Shown piece by piece: positions 8,401 to 17,374 of a stretch of 64,000 bases of DNA. Position 1 is the first letter of the stretch. Every line of letters begins with the position of its first letter. The position numbers were made by a program, and so were the translations under genes. Under the pieces are notes generated by a model. The model was given only the letters and a program-made list of their open reading frames with translations, searched no databases and was not told the DNA's origin. This stretch comes from Wocania arenilitoris (lineage in GTDB: Bacteria > Bacteroidota > Bacteroidia > Flavobacteriales > Flavobacteriaceae), in contig NZ_JAKKDU010000007.1 of NCBI RefSeq assembly GCF_021728535.1, positions 1 through 64,000 on the forward strand. The letters run 5' to 3'.

Positions 8401-8957
8401 TTAAAACTTGGGTTTTCTGGTGCGTTAGACCAAATACTATATTCGCCACCAAACTCAAGCATTTTTTCTTTCCAAAACGTTTCATAGTTTTTCTCTATAA
8501 TTCGATCTTTGTAAATATTATTAGTAACAACCCACGAATTTGCCTTTAATTCGTTATCTAATTGATTGATTTCCCAACCAGAATATCCAAGAAAAAAACG
8601 AATATCATTTTCTTTTATAGAGTTATCTGTGATAAGTTGTGCCGCTTTGCTAAAATCGCCTCCCCAATAAATACCTAATGAAATCTCAATACTTCCAGGG
8701 ATTAACTCAGGTACTTTGTGAATAAAATACAGGTTGTCTTGTTCAACAGGGCCACCGTTATAAACTTTAAAATTGGCTTCAACTTCAGGAACTAAATCAC
8801 TAATAGTATATTCTAACGGTTTATTGAGTATAAAACCTATAGAACCGTTTTTAGAATGATCTGCCAATAAAACTATAGAGCGGTTAAACGAAACATCTCC
8901 AATTATAGCAGGTTCTGCTATTAATAAATTACCTTTTTTTGGTTTAATTGAAGTCAT
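8397..8957 (-). CDS. YqgE/AlgH family protein
   Basis: This 186-residue protein belongs to UPF0301. Diagnostic features are the N-terminal KKGNLLIAEPAIIGDVSFNRSIVLL, then GSIGFILNKPLEYTISDL, the YNGGPVEQDNLYFIHK segment, and FLGYSGWEINQLDNEL near residue 125. No signal peptide or membrane segment is seen. The molecular function of the family is not established, despite the AlgH name. It may be transcribed from its own promoter downstream of hup, from which it is separated by a terminator hairpin. Confidence 0.9.
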   Translation of the reverse strand: MTSIKPKKGNLLIAEPAIIGDVSFNRSIVLLADHSKNGSIGFILNKPLEYTISDLVPEVEANFKVYNGGPVEQDNLYFIHKVPELIPGSIEISLGIYWGGDFSKAAQLITDNSIKENDIRFFLGYSGWEINQLDNELKANSWVVTNNIYKDRIIEKNYETFWKEKMLEFGGEYSIWSNAPENPSFN

Positions 8958-9032
8958 TTTTTTTAGTAATTAACAACTAAATCTAGTATTTATTTATTAA
9001 AAAAGCAACTCTTTAGCTATATAATCAACAAA

Positions 9033-9059
9033 AAATGCCTTCAATTTATGAAGGCATTT
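9033..9059 (-). terminator. Terminator of the HU gene
   Basis: An 11-pair stem (aaatgccttca, tgaaggcattt) with a five-base loop lies 22 bases after the hup stop. It is followed on the minus strand by a T-rich run. Confidence 0.8.
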
Positions 9060-9081
9060 AAAGAATATATTTTATTAAATA

Positions 9082-9354
9082 CTAGTTTACTGCACTTGAT
9101 AAATCAGATCCAGCTTTAAACTTTACTACGTTTTTAGCTTTGATTTTGATAGTAGCTCCAGTTTGAGGGTTTCTTCCTTCTCTTGCAGCTCTTCTAGATA
9201 CTGACCAAGATCCAAACCCTACTAAAGAAACTCTGTTACCTTTTTGTAAAGCTCCTTCAATTTCAATAATTGCGCATTCTAAAGCTTTTTTTGCAGCTGC
9301 TTTAGTAATTCCTGCGTGTTCTGCCATTGCGTCGATTAAATCTGTTTTGTTCAT
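9082..9354 (-). CDS. hup: HU family DNA-binding protein
   Basis: The 90-residue protein is a canonical HU/IHF-type histone-like protein that binds and bends DNA as a dimer. It begins MNKTDLIDAMAEHAGITKAAAKKAL, continues GNRVSLVGFGSWSVSRRAAREGRNPQTG (the beta arm with the tip Pro), and ends IKIKAKNVVKFKAGSDL. Length and all conserved glycines match. It is monocistronic: a matched TTG-N19-TAAATTTG promoter lies upstream and a strong hairpin lies downstream. Confidence 0.97.
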   Translation of the reverse strand: MNKTDLIDAMAEHAGITKAAAKKALECAIIEIEGALQKGNRVSLVGFGSWSVSRRAAREGRNPQTGATIKIKAKNVVKFKAGSDLSSAVN

Positions 9355-9408
9355 AATATAAAATTTAATTATTAATAAATTGGTTAAACATTTTTGTTAA
9401 ATCCTCTA

Positions 9409-9438
9409 CAAATTTATACGGATTATGCTACCACACAA
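9409..9438 (-). promoter_or_regulatory. Promoter of the HU gene
   Basis: On the minus strand TAAATTTG (9409-9416) fits TAnnTTTG, with TTG (9436-9438) 19 bases upstream. The leader to the ATG at 9354 would be about 50 bases. It contains gttaaaca and tgttaaa segments (about 9383-9400), which could be a regulatory site. Confidence 0.6.
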
Positions 9439-9542
9439 GTAATAGCAAGGGAAATACCTTGTATTGTTGATAACTTAACACTTTTGTTAATAAAGATAAT
9501 GTGTTTTATCGACGTTTTTAAAATATGAGTGAGAATAGGGGG

Positions 9543-10490
9543 TTAGAGCATTTTAGCATGGACATCAAAAGTATAACCATTTAAAAGCGATTTTACATCC
9601 ATTGCTCGCTTTCCCGGAAGCTTAATTTCTTGTATAATTATGTAACCATTTGTAACTGCAACTTTTAATTCTTTTTTTGTTGAAATTATAGCCCCAATTT
9701 CTAAGTTATGTGATGTTTTTTCTTTATTAGCTTTATAAATTTTTATATCTAACTCGTCTTCATCATTTATTAAAGTACACCAAGCTGCTGGATACGGACT
9801 TAAACCTCTAATTAAATTGTAAATGTTGTTTATAGAGTCGTTCCAATTAATTTTACAATTGTCTTTGTTTAATTTGTGCGCTGTTTTAATATCATTTGTA
9901 TCTATCTGAGGTTTGGTTTCAGCTTCACCTTTTTCAATTAAAGCAACAGTTTTTAAAACCAACTTGCTGCCGATACTCATTAACTTATCATGAAGACTCC
10001 CCGCATTTTCTTTTGAATCAATATCAATTTCTTCTTGAAGAATCATTTCACCCGTATCAATTTTTTCATCAATAAAAAATGTTGAAACCCCAGTTTTGGT
10101 TTCACCATTTATGATAGCCCAATTAATTGGAGCTGCACCCCGGTAATTTGGTAATAAGGAAGCATGTAAGTTAAACGTCCCATATTTAGGCATTTGCCAA
10201 ACCACTTTTGGTAGCATTCTAAAAGCAACTACTATTTGAAGATTTGCCTTAAGAGCTTTTAATTCATCTATAAAATCTTCATTTTTTAAGTTAGTAGGTT
10301 GTAAAATATTTAATTCAACAGATTTGGCATATTGCTTTACCGCACTTTCATTTAATTTACGTCCTCGTCCTGCTGGTTTATCTGGAGCAGTTATAACACC
10401 AACAATATTATAGTCATTTTCAACTAAAGCCTTTAATGTAGCCACCGCAAAATCTGGTGTGCCCATAAAAACAATTCTTAATTTTTTCAT
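9543..10490 (-). CDS. fmt: Methionyl-tRNA formyltransferase
   Basis: The 315-residue enzyme formylates Met-tRNA(fMet) using 10-formyltetrahydrofolate. The N-terminal RIVFMGTPDFAVATLKAL, the NLHASLLPNYRGAAPINWAI motif with the catalytic Asn-His pair and SLLPxxRG, and GVSTFFIDEKIDTGEMI are all canonical. The C-terminal OB-fold region (LSPYPAAWCTL) is present. Length is typical. The next gene upstream on the same strand is recQ, but the 300-base spacer holds a dispersed repeat and a large inverted repeat, so fmt probably has its own promoter. Confidence 0.97.
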   Translation of the reverse strand: MKKLRIVFMGTPDFAVATLKALVENDYNIVGVITAPDKPAGRGRKLNESAVKQYAKSVELNILQPTNLKNEDFIDELKALKANLQIVVAFRMLPKVVWQMPKYGTFNLHASLLPNYRGAAPINWAIINGETKTGVSTFFIDEKIDTGEMILQEEIDIDSKENAGSLHDKLMSIGSKLVLKTVALIEKGEAETKPQIDTNDIKTAHKLNKDNCKINWNDSINNIYNLIRGLSPYPAAWCTLINDEDELDIKIYKANKEKTSHNLEIGAIISTKKELKVAVTNGYIIIQEIKLPGKRAMDVKSLLNGYTFDVHAKML

Positions 10491-10516
10491 TTATTTCTTT
10501 ATTATTTAAAATTTGG

Positions 10517-10623
10517 GCGTTCCCTTTGCTCTTCGACTACGCTCAGAGTGTCAGGGCGGGCTATCCATTGCAATCTTTTTGCTCGTGCCTCACAAAAAGG
10601 ATTTCCATTGCTATCCCTAACGC
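10517..10623 (-). repeat. Dispersed two-hairpin repeat, copy B
   Basis: On the minus strand it runs GCGTTAGGGATAGCAATGG, AAATCCTTTTTGTG, a short loop, AAAAAGATTGCAATGGATAGCCCGCCC, a CTGAGCGTAGTCGAAG palindrome, then GGGAACGC. This is the most complete copy besides D. It lies in the fmt-recQ spacer. Confidence 0.8.
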
Positions 10624-10676
10624 GTGTGTTTGCTAACTCCTGTTTTTAAATTAGAATATTTTTATTTTTGGAGAGG

Positions 10677-10739
10677 TTCGTTTAATGATTTTCGGATATA
10701 AACTGTCTGCAATATTGTTTATATCTGCCGTTAAACGAA
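10677..10739. repeat. Nested inverted repeat between recQ and fmt
   Basis: The outer arms ttcgtttaa (10677-10685) and ttaaacgaa (10731-10739) enclose inner arms gatataaac (10695-10703) and gtttatatc (10717-10725), all perfect. It could fold as a long stem-loop with an internal loop on either strand. It lies downstream of recQ and ahead of fmt. Role unknown; a terminator or structured leader are options, although no T-run follows. Confidence 0.6.
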
Positions 10740-10789
10740 GGTAGCCGAATTTTTTTAGAAAGTCAAGTAACATACTAAACAAACCCATT

Positions 10790-12694
10790 TTATATATGAC
10801 TTAATTTATAGGTGTTTGTTGGCGTAATTTTTATAATACCATGCTCTAGTAGTAATTTTAAAACTGTTTTTATGTCTTTTTCTGAAGCTTCAATGGTTGT
10901 ATTTATTTGACGTGATGACAACTCGCCAGTCTCTAATAATTCAATAATACTATTTTTTAAAGATTTTAAATTTTGTGGAGCTTTCTCTTTTTTAGTTTCA
11001 ACACAAACCGAACAAATACCACAAGGTTCTATTTCTTTTTCACCAAAATAAGCGAGGAGTTGCATGCTTTTACAAACTGAATCATTTTCAACATAATCTA
11101 GCATACTTTTAACCTGCTGTTGTTTTAGTTTGTTTTGCTGTTCTATAATTTTTGCGATGCGGTTAATAGTTTTATCATCTTCTCGTGGTTGAATAAACGT
11201 GATTTGTGCATCGGTTTTAGCCAAATTGAGTGTAATAACTTGGTTGTTTTCTAATTCATATAACGCTTGAATTAATTTTGATTCTGTAACCGAAGCTTTT
11301 TCTGCAATTCGAGGTAAATCAATTTTAGTAACGTGGTCAAAAATGCCACCATACATTCTAAGCATTGATTTTACTATAATGCTTAATTCTTGATGTGTTT
11401 CTAAATAATTAAATAAAGAAGGGCTAGAAATAATAAATTGAACCGTTACTTTATTTTTAAATTGTTTCGATAAAGAAATCACACTATTTCTATCTAAAAT
11501 AAGAAGTGTATTATACGCTAAAATCGAACTAAAATTATACGTTTTACAAAAGGTGTTAAAATCGAAATTGTGTATAGTATATTCGCCTTCGCCATAAGAA
11601 ATCTGAAAATAACTGCAGAGTTTTCTATACACTTGTTTTACAAAACCTACTTTTGGTAAAACGCTTAAAAACTGATTTTTAACTAAAACAGAATCACTAT
11701 TGTTTTTTAAAATAACGGCAAAAGCTTTGTCGCCATTTCTACCAGCACGACCTGCTTCTTGAAAATAACTTTCTATACTTTCGGGTAAATTTAAATGAAT
11801 AACCGTTTTTACATCTGGTTTATCAATACCCATACCAAACGCGTTTGTAGCAACCATAACTTGTTTTTGATTGTTTATCCAAGCAGTCATATTCTCATTC
11901 TTTTCATCGTTTGAGAGACCGCCATGGTAATGTGTTGCTGTAATATTTTTTGAGTACAAAAAGGAAGATAACTCTAAAGTTAGTTTTCTGTTTCTAACAT
12001 AAATGATTGATGATGCTTTATACTTTCTTAAAATATTTTCGATACGGTAGTATTTATCGTTTTCATGATAAACCATGTAGGCCAGATTAGGTCTAAAAAA
12101 GGACTGTTTAAATATTTTAGGTTTAATAAAATCGAGTTCTTTTGTAATATCTTCAATAACTTCTGGTTTTGCCGAAGCGGTTAAAGCTATTACATTTACA
12201 CTGGGTTGCAATTGCCTCAGCAGTGTAATGTTTTTATAAGCTGGTCTAAAATCGCTTCCCCATTGCGAAATACAATGTGCTTCATCAACCGCAATTAAAT
12301 TCACGTTCATTAATCGAATTCTGTCTTGCACTAATTCTTGTTGCAAACGTTCTGGAGATAGGTATAAAAACTTATAATTTCCGTAAATACAATTATCTAA
12401 AAGCGTGTCTAATTCGCTATACGAAATCCCACTCGTTAGCGCCATGGCTTTAATGCCTTTATTGTTAAGTTGTTGCACTTGGTCTTTCATAAGCGCAATT
12501 AACGGCGAAATAACAATGCAAATACCTTCTTTTACTAAAGCAGGGATTTGAAAACATAACGATTTTCCGCCACCTGTTGGTAATAACGCAAAAGTATCTT
12601 CGCCATCTAAAACCGAATGTATTATAGCTTCTTGATTGGGTTTAAACGAAGAGAACTTCCAGTAGCGTTCTAATATGTTAATAGGATGTTCCAT
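10790..12694 (-). CDS. recQ: RecQ-family ATP-dependent DNA helicase
   Basis: The 634-residue SF2 helicase unwinds DNA 3' to 5' in recombination and repair. The Walker A sequence LLPTGGGKSLCFQIP lies near residue 40, followed by VISPLIALMKDQV, VDEAHCISQWGSDFRP, LTASA, and the motif VI region EAGRAGRNGD. The RecQ zinc-binding cysteines appear as C...CGICSVC near residue 560. A short winged-helix-like C-terminus follows, without a recognisable HRDC domain, as in the shorter Bacteroidetes RecQ-like proteins. Its ATG directly follows the stop of the upstream NTPase gene with no gap, so the two are probably translationally coupled. Confidence 0.93.
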   Translation of the reverse strand: MEHPINILERYWKFSSFKPNQEAIIHSVLDGEDTFALLPTGGGKSLCFQIPALVKEGICIVISPLIALMKDQVQQLNNKGIKAMALTSGISYSELDTLLDNCIYGNYKFLYLSPERLQQELVQDRIRLMNVNLIAVDEAHCISQWGSDFRPAYKNITLLRQLQPSVNVIALTASAKPEVIEDITKELDFIKPKIFKQSFFRPNLAYMVYHENDKYYRIENILRKYKASSIIYVRNRKLTLELSSFLYSKNITATHYHGGLSNDEKNENMTAWINNQKQVMVATNAFGMGIDKPDVKTVIHLNLPESIESYFQEAGRAGRNGDKAFAVILKNNSDSVLVKNQFLSVLPKVGFVKQVYRKLCSYFQISYGEGEYTIHNFDFNTFCKTYNFSSILAYNTLLILDRNSVISLSKQFKNKVTVQFIISSPSLFNYLETHQELSIIVKSMLRMYGGIFDHVTKIDLPRIAEKASVTESKLIQALYELENNQVITLNLAKTDAQITFIQPREDDKTINRIAKIIEQQNKLKQQQVKSMLDYVENDSVCKSMQLLAYFGEKEIEPCGICSVCVETKKEKAPQNLKSLKNSIIELLETGELSSRQINTTIEASEKDIKTVLKLLLEHGIIKITPTNTYKLSHI

Positions 12695-13234
12695 TTAGAT
12701 TCCTACTACTTTTAAAATAAAATCGGTTCTGTTTTCTACGGTATCAAAAGGGACATCAATTAATGTGTAATTGTAATTTTTATACGTATTAACTAAGCTA
12801 TCATGAATTTGAAGTGCTTGTTCAAAACTTTCATAACGTTCATTATCACTTGTGTATATGGCCTTCCAAGGTTTTAAAATAAACACCATATCGTATTTCG
12901 AATCTTTACAGGCATCAATAAAATATTGTGGATAATTATCACCAATAAAATCCATATAAGCTAAAACATCAGGAACACCACGATCTAAAAAAACAATATC
13001 AGCATTTAGTTTAGCGGCATCAATATATTGTTTTTGGCGTCCTTTTAAAAGTAGTTCACTAAATAATAAAGGGTTTGTTAAAAATAATTGTTCGATACCT
13101 TCTTTTTTAGCATCTAGCGTTACTTGCCTCGAAATTTCTTCAAGGCAGGTATAACCTCTCTTAATCAATTCATTAATAATGCTAGATTTTCCTGTTCCTG
13201 GACCACCAGTAATAACAATTTTTTTAATATTCAA
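12695..13234 (-). CDS. AAA-type NTPase (NadR/Ttd14-like, AAA_28)
   Basis: The 179-residue P-loop protein begins KKIVITGGPGTGKSSIINEL, with Walker A at residues 9-16, and continues YTCLEEISRQVTLDAKKEG, the pattern of the AAA_28 family. VFLDRGVPDVLAYMDF matches the DRG/P-type kinase lid region, so it may be a small-molecule kinase-like ATPase. Function is unknown. It abuts recQ without a gap, which suggests an operon. Divergent to it is the DUF493 gene. Confidence 0.8.
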   Translation of the reverse strand: MNIKKIVITGGPGTGKSSIINELIKRGYTCLEEISRQVTLDAKKEGIEQLFLTNPLLFSELLLKGRQKQYIDAAKLNADIVFLDRGVPDVLAYMDFIGDNYPQYFIDACKDSKYDMVFILKPWKAIYTSDNERYESFEQALQIHDSLVNTYKNYNYTLIDVPFDTVENRTDFILKVVGI

Positions 13235-13326
13235 AAGGCTAAGGTTTATGCTGTAAAAATCGGAATTAAACTCGTATAAAAAAAATACAAATAAACAGTA
13301 TCTTTGCAGCTTATTAAATAATTATA

Positions 13327-13620
13327 ATGAGCACAACTCCAAACTCGGAAGAATTTTACCAAAAACTAAAAGAGCAATTACACGACACTACTAATTGGCC
13401 TGCAGAATATTTATATAAATTTATTGTAAAGTCAGATTTAGAAAAAATAGCAAAACTTGAAGTCATCTTTGATAATATGGGTGCTGTTATAAACACAACC
13501 GAATCTAAAAACGGTAAATACACCAGTGTATCGGTTAACTTACTTATGAGAAATCCTGATGCTGTTATTGAAAAATATAAAGAAGTAGCTAAAAAAGTAG
13601 AAGGCGTTATAAGTTTATAA
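13327..13620 (+). CDS. DUF493 family protein
   Basis: The 97-residue protein has the ferredoxin-like ACT-type pattern of DUF493 (YbeD-like): WPAEYLYKFIVKSD, then a strand and helix with SKNGKYTSVSVNLLMRNPDAVIEKYKEVAKKVEGVISL. E. coli YbeD is a structural relative, and function is unknown. A TATCTTTG box at 13299-13306 provides a likely promoter with a leader of about 15 bases. No -33 TTG is apparent. The gene is single and short, as is usual for the family. Confidence 0.88.
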   Translation: MSTTPNSEEFYQKLKEQLHDTTNWPAEYLYKFIVKSDLEKIAKLEVIFDNMGAVINTTESKNGKYTSVSVNLLMRNPDAVIEKYKEVAKKVEGVISL

Positions 13621-13636
13621 TCCAGAGATTACTAGA

Positions 13637-13768
13637 ATGTCTTTTAATACCGCTAAAGATAGTGTTCAAGTATCCTTTAGGTTAGGTTACCAGGGCGGTG
13701 AAGTTATTTTGGGAAGAGATAACGACGAATGGAAAATAAAAGATTGGAAAATGACTTGGATAGAATAG
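13637..13768 (+). pseudogene. Short open frame of 43 codons, possible gene remnant
   Basis: An ATG at 13637 opens 43 codons ending at TAG 13766-13768. The C-terminal half (GRDNDEWKIKDWKMTWIE) resembles the final strand of small SnoaL/DUF4440-like folds, and the rest does not match anything I know. It could be a remnant of such a gene or chance. It lies 16 bases after the DUF493 stop. Confidence 0.3.
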
Positions 13769-13945
13769 TTGCGCTTACAAAAGCTACTCATTTTATTAAC
13801 GCCTAAAAGATGAAATCCCCCATATTTAAAAACTAGAAATTTTAATACACAACAATTCTTATCTAAGATTGTCTAGTTCTTTTTTTTTTGTATTTTGCGC
13901 AAGCATAACAACTACGTGCACAAATATATAATCTACACATTTATT

Positions 13946-14593
13946 TTGATAGACGATTTAGAATACAACACAGAGCGTGAGCATTTAATTATACCGGAAT
14001 ATGGTCGCCATATGCAGAAAATGATTAATCATGCAAAAACAAGAGAAACAAAGGAAGAACGTAATAATTTAGCTAAAGCCATAATTTCTGTAATGGGAAA
14101 TATGCAACCGCATTTAAGAGACGTTCCAGATTTTCAGCATAAATTATGGGATCAGCTTTTTATCATGTCTAATTTTGAGTTAGATGCCGATTCACCTTTC
14201 CCAAAGCCAACAAAAGAACTTTTTGAAGAAGCACCAGAACCTTTAAAATATCCTCAAAATTTCCCTAAGTATCGTTTTTACGGGAACAATATTAAAACCA
14301 TGATAGACGTTGCTAATACATGGGAAGATGGTGAACTTAAAGAAGCTTTACTATATACAATAGCTAATCACATGAAAAAGTGTTTTTTAAATTGGAACAA
14401 AGACACAGTTGAAGATGCAGTTATTTTTAATCATTTATTCGAATTATCTGGCGGTAAAATAGATTTGCGTAATTCTGAAGAAGATTTATCAGCTTCATCG
14501 AGCTTAATGCGTACCAAGACTAAATATAGTAATAATAAGAAAGGCGGACACCAAAAAAAGAATTCAAATAACCGCCAAAGAAAACGCTACTAA
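13946..14593 (+). CDS. DUF4290 family protein
   Basis: The protein is about 215 residues if started at TTG 13946; an upstream TTG at 13895 is also in frame and adds 17 residues. I prefer 13946 because the conserved family sequence starts (M)IDDLEYNTEREHLIIPEYGRHMQKMI and the extra residues look non-conserved. The body is helical. The C-terminal 40 residues are Lys/Asn/Gln-rich (NNKKGGHQKKNSNNRQRKRY), probably disordered and nucleic-acid-attracting. DUF4290 is a Bacteroidetes family of unknown function. It stops nine bases before murA, and the pairing suggests a shared operon. Confidence 0.8.
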   Translation: MIDDLEYNTEREHLIIPEYGRHMQKMINHAKTRETKEERNNLAKAIISVMGNMQPHLRDVPDFQHKLWDQLFIMSNFELDADSPFPKPTKELFEEAPEPLKYPQNFPKYRFYGNNIKTMIDVANTWEDGELKEALLYTIANHMKKCFLNWNKDTVEDAVIFNHLFELSGGKIDLRNSEEDLSASSSLMRTKTKYSNNKKGGHQKKNSNNRQRKRY

Positions 14594-14601
14594 GAGTATT
14601 T

Positions 14602-15912
14602 ATGGGAACATTTAAAATTGAAGGTGGGCATCAATTAAAAGGAAGTATACAACCACAAGGGGCCAAAAATGAAGCGTTACAAATTTTATGTGCAGTATTA
14701 TTAACCCCAGAGCGTGTTACCATAAACAACATTCCAGATATTGTAGATGTAAACAAACTTATTAGTTTATTAAAAAAACTGGGTGTAAAAATTGAAAAAC
14801 TATCACCAAACTCGTATGCGTTTCAAGCTAATAATATTAATTTAGAATATTTAGAATCAGCAGAATTTAAAGAAGACGGTAAAGGACTTCGTGGTTCAAT
14901 AATGATTGTAGGTCCGTTATTAGCACGTTTTGGAAAAGGTTATATACCAAAACCAGGAGGTGATAAAATAGGTCGTCGTCGCTTAGACACCCATTTTGAA
15001 GGCTTTATAAAATTAGGTGCTAAATTTAGATACAGTAAAGAAGACCATTTTTATGGTGTAGAATCTGATAAACTAAAAGGCACTTATATGTTGCTTGAAG
15101 AAGCATCAGTTACCGGAACCGCAAATATTGTTATGGCTGCTGTTTTAGCTGAAGGACAAACCACCATTTATAATGCTGCTTGCGAACCTTATTTGCAACA
15201 ATTATGTAAAATGCTTAATCGCATGGGGGCAAAAATAGGTGGCGTTGGTTCTAATAAATTAATTATTGATGGCGTTGAAAGTTTAGGTGGAACAGACCAC
15301 ACTATGCTTCCAGATATGATTGAAATTGGGAGTTGGATTGGTTTAGCTGCAATGACTAAAAGTGAACTAACCATTACTAATGTGAGTTGGGACGATTTAG
15401 GCGTGATACCAAATGTATTTAGAAAATTAGGTATAACTGTTGAAAGACAAGGCGATAACATTCATATTCCTAAACATACTGATGGTTACGAAATACAAAA
15501 CTTTATTGATGGTTCTATTTTAACCATTTCTGATGCTCCTTGGCCTGGGTTTACACCAGATTTATTAAGTATAATATTGGTTGTAGCTACACAGGCTAGA
15601 GGTAGTGTTTTAGTACACCAAAAAATGTTTGAAAGTCGTTTGTTCTTTGTCGATAAATTGATTGATATGGGTGCAAAAATTATTCTTTGCGATCCGCATC
15701 GTGCTACAGTTATTGGACATGATTTTCAATCAACTTTAAAAGCAACAACCATGACATCGCCAGATATTCGTGCTGGAGTATCTTTATTAATTGCAGCCTT
15801 ATCTGCAAAAGGGACTTCAACTATTATGAATATAGAGCAAATAGATCGTGGTTACGAAAACATTGATGTACGTTTGCGTGCTATAGGTGCGCATATCGAA
15901 AGAGTAGATTAA
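14602..15912 (+). CDS. murA: UDP-N-acetylglucosamine 1-carboxyvinyltransferase (Asp-type MurA)
   Basis: The 436-residue EPSP synthase-fold enzyme makes the first committed step of peptidoglycan synthesis, moving enolpyruvate from PEP to UDP-GlcNAc. GAKNEALQILCAVLLTPE near residue 20 carries the catalytic Lys-Asn. RGSIMIVGPLLARFGKG precedes the active-site loop, and the C-terminal MFESRLFFVDKL and DIRAGVSLLIAAL segments are present. The loop reads PKPGGDKIGRRRLDTH, so the catalytic Cys (Cys115 in E. coli) is Asp121. That substitution is known to confer fosfomycin insensitivity in other MurA enzymes. Probably co-transcribed with the DUF4290 gene. Confidence 0.96.
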   Translation: MGTFKIEGGHQLKGSIQPQGAKNEALQILCAVLLTPERVTINNIPDIVDVNKLISLLKKLGVKIEKLSPNSYAFQANNINLEYLESAEFKEDGKGLRGSIMIVGPLLARFGKGYIPKPGGDKIGRRRLDTHFEGFIKLGAKFRYSKEDHFYGVESDKLKGTYMLLEEASVTGTANIVMAAVLAEGQTTIYNAACEPYLQQLCKMLNRMGAKIGGVGSNKLIIDGVESLGGTDHTMLPDMIEIGSWIGLAAMTKSELTITNVSWDDLGVIPNVFRKLGITVERQGDNIHIPKHTDGYEIQNFIDGSILTISDAPWPGFTPDLLSIILVVATQARGSVLVHQKMFESRLFFVDKLIDMGAKIILCDPHRATVIGHDFQSTLKATTMTSPDIRAGVSLLIAALSAKGTSTIMNIEQIDRGYENIDVRLRAIGAHIERVD

Positions 15913-16068
15913 TTTTAATAACATTTCGCTATTACTTACATTGTTGTTTGCAGTTCTCTTTTTATACTTTTAAAGGAGTTTTAATATCTTTTGAGTAATA
16001 ATTCACGAATAGGCATCGTTTTAAACGAATTTAGTCAGTTTTTATAATAAAGATACTGCGTTTAAAGT

Positions 16069-17373
16069 TTAATTTAAAGCATTTTTATAAACTTCTAGAC
16101 AGCGCTTTCGAGCCATTTTATGATCAACAATAGGAGTAGGATAGATGAGTTCTTGAAAATCTGGAACCCATGTTTTAATATATTCTAAGTTTTTATCAAA
16201 TTTTTGTATTTGTGTTGTTGGGTTAAATATTCTAAAATATGGTGCAGCATCAACACCGCAGCCAGCAACCCACTGCCAATTACCAATATTGCTCGCCATA
16301 TCATAATCGTGAAGTTTTTTAGAAAAATAAGCTTCGCCCCAACGCCAATCGATTAATAAATGTTTGCATAAAAAACTACCAACTAGCATACGTACGCGAT
16401 TGTGCATAAAGCCAGTTTGGTTTAATTGCCTCATGCCAGCATCAACCAATGGATATCCTGTTTTACCTTCGCACCAAGCTTTAAATTCAGTTTCGTTATT
16501 TCGCCAAAAAATACGATCGTATTTGGGTTTAAAGCTTTGGGTTTGTGTCTGCGGAAAATGCCAAAGTATCTGCATAAAAAACTCACGCCAAATAAGTTCT
16601 TGCCAGAAAATTTCGTTGGTTTCAGCAATGGCTTTTTTTACCATATTCCTGATGCTTACTGTACCAAATCGTAAATGAGGACCTAAACGCGACGTACTAT
16701 CTTTTGCAGGATAATTTCGTGTAGCTTCGTAGGTTTGTATTAATTGTGAACTAATTAGGTAAGGTTTTATTTGCTGTTGAGAGGTTTTAAAACCAATATC
16801 TGATAGACTTAAATTAGGAAAGGATTTATTTGAAATTAAATTATCCAATAACGTTTCAGATTTATAAGATTTAAAGTCAATATTCTTAAAGGTTTCTTTC
16901 CAACGCTTCATGTAAGGGGTATAAACCAAATAGGGTTTGCCGTCGTTTTTTACAACATCGTTTTTTTCAAAAACAACCTGATCTTTATAGGTTTTAAAAC
17001 TTATATTATTATCATTTAAAAAGTTTCTAATTTCCTTATCTCGCATTCTGGCATACGGTTCGTAATCATGGTTTGTATAAACTGTTTTTATGTTGTAATG
17101 AGTAATTAATTGTTTGTAAACATCTAGTGGTTTACCATAAAACATAGAGATACCACTTTTGTAGTTGTCTTTAAGCTTTGTATTTATAGATTGTAGTGTT
17201 TGATAAATAAAAGTAACACGCGCATCAGTTTTTGGTAGTTTATCTAATATTTCAGAATCGAAAATAAATATAAGGATAACATTAATTTTTTCTTTTAAAG
17301 CTTCAAATAAACCGTGATTGTCTTCAAGTCTTAAATCGCGACGAAGCCAGAATATGTTAATAGGTTGCCTCAT
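16069..17373 (-). CDS. phr: Deoxyribodipyrimidine photolyase / cryptochrome family protein
   Basis: The 434-residue flavoprotein is predicted to repair UV dimers with blue light. The N-terminal photolyase domain starts INIFWLRRDLRLEDNHGLFEAL, and the FAD-binding half contains TSRLGPHLRFGTVSIR, WQELIWREFFMQILWHFP, GYPLVDAGMRQLNQTGFMHNRVRM and ASNIGNWQWVAGCGVDAAPYFRIFNP. I chose the ATG at 17373, one base after the upstream stop; an ATG at 17388 is also possible. It is the last gene of the minus-strand stress cluster, whose folE gene could supply pterin for the antenna chromophore. Confidence 0.94.
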   Translation of the reverse strand: MRQPINIFWLRRDLRLEDNHGLFEALKEKINVILIFIFDSEILDKLPKTDARVTFIYQTLQSINTKLKDNYKSGISMFYGKPLDVYKQLITHYNIKTVYTNHDYEPYARMRDKEIRNFLNDNNISFKTYKDQVVFEKNDVVKNDGKPYLVYTPYMKRWKETFKNIDFKSYKSETLLDNLISNKSFPNLSLSDIGFKTSQQQIKPYLISSQLIQTYEATRNYPAKDSTSRLGPHLRFGTVSIRNMVKKAIAETNEIFWQELIWREFFMQILWHFPQTQTQSFKPKYDRIFWRNNETEFKAWCEGKTGYPLVDAGMRQLNQTGFMHNRVRMLVGSFLCKHLLIDWRWGEAYFSKKLHDYDMASNIGNWQWVAGCGVDAAPYFRIFNPTTQIQKFDKNLEYIKTWVPDFQELIYPTPIVDHKMARKRCLEVYKNALN

Positions 17374-17374
17374 T

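Noticed and set aside
16364-16678. Plus-strand reading frames inside the photolyase gene
   Set aside because: They are antisense to a fully conserved gene, carry no recognisable domain, and no promoter box precedes them.
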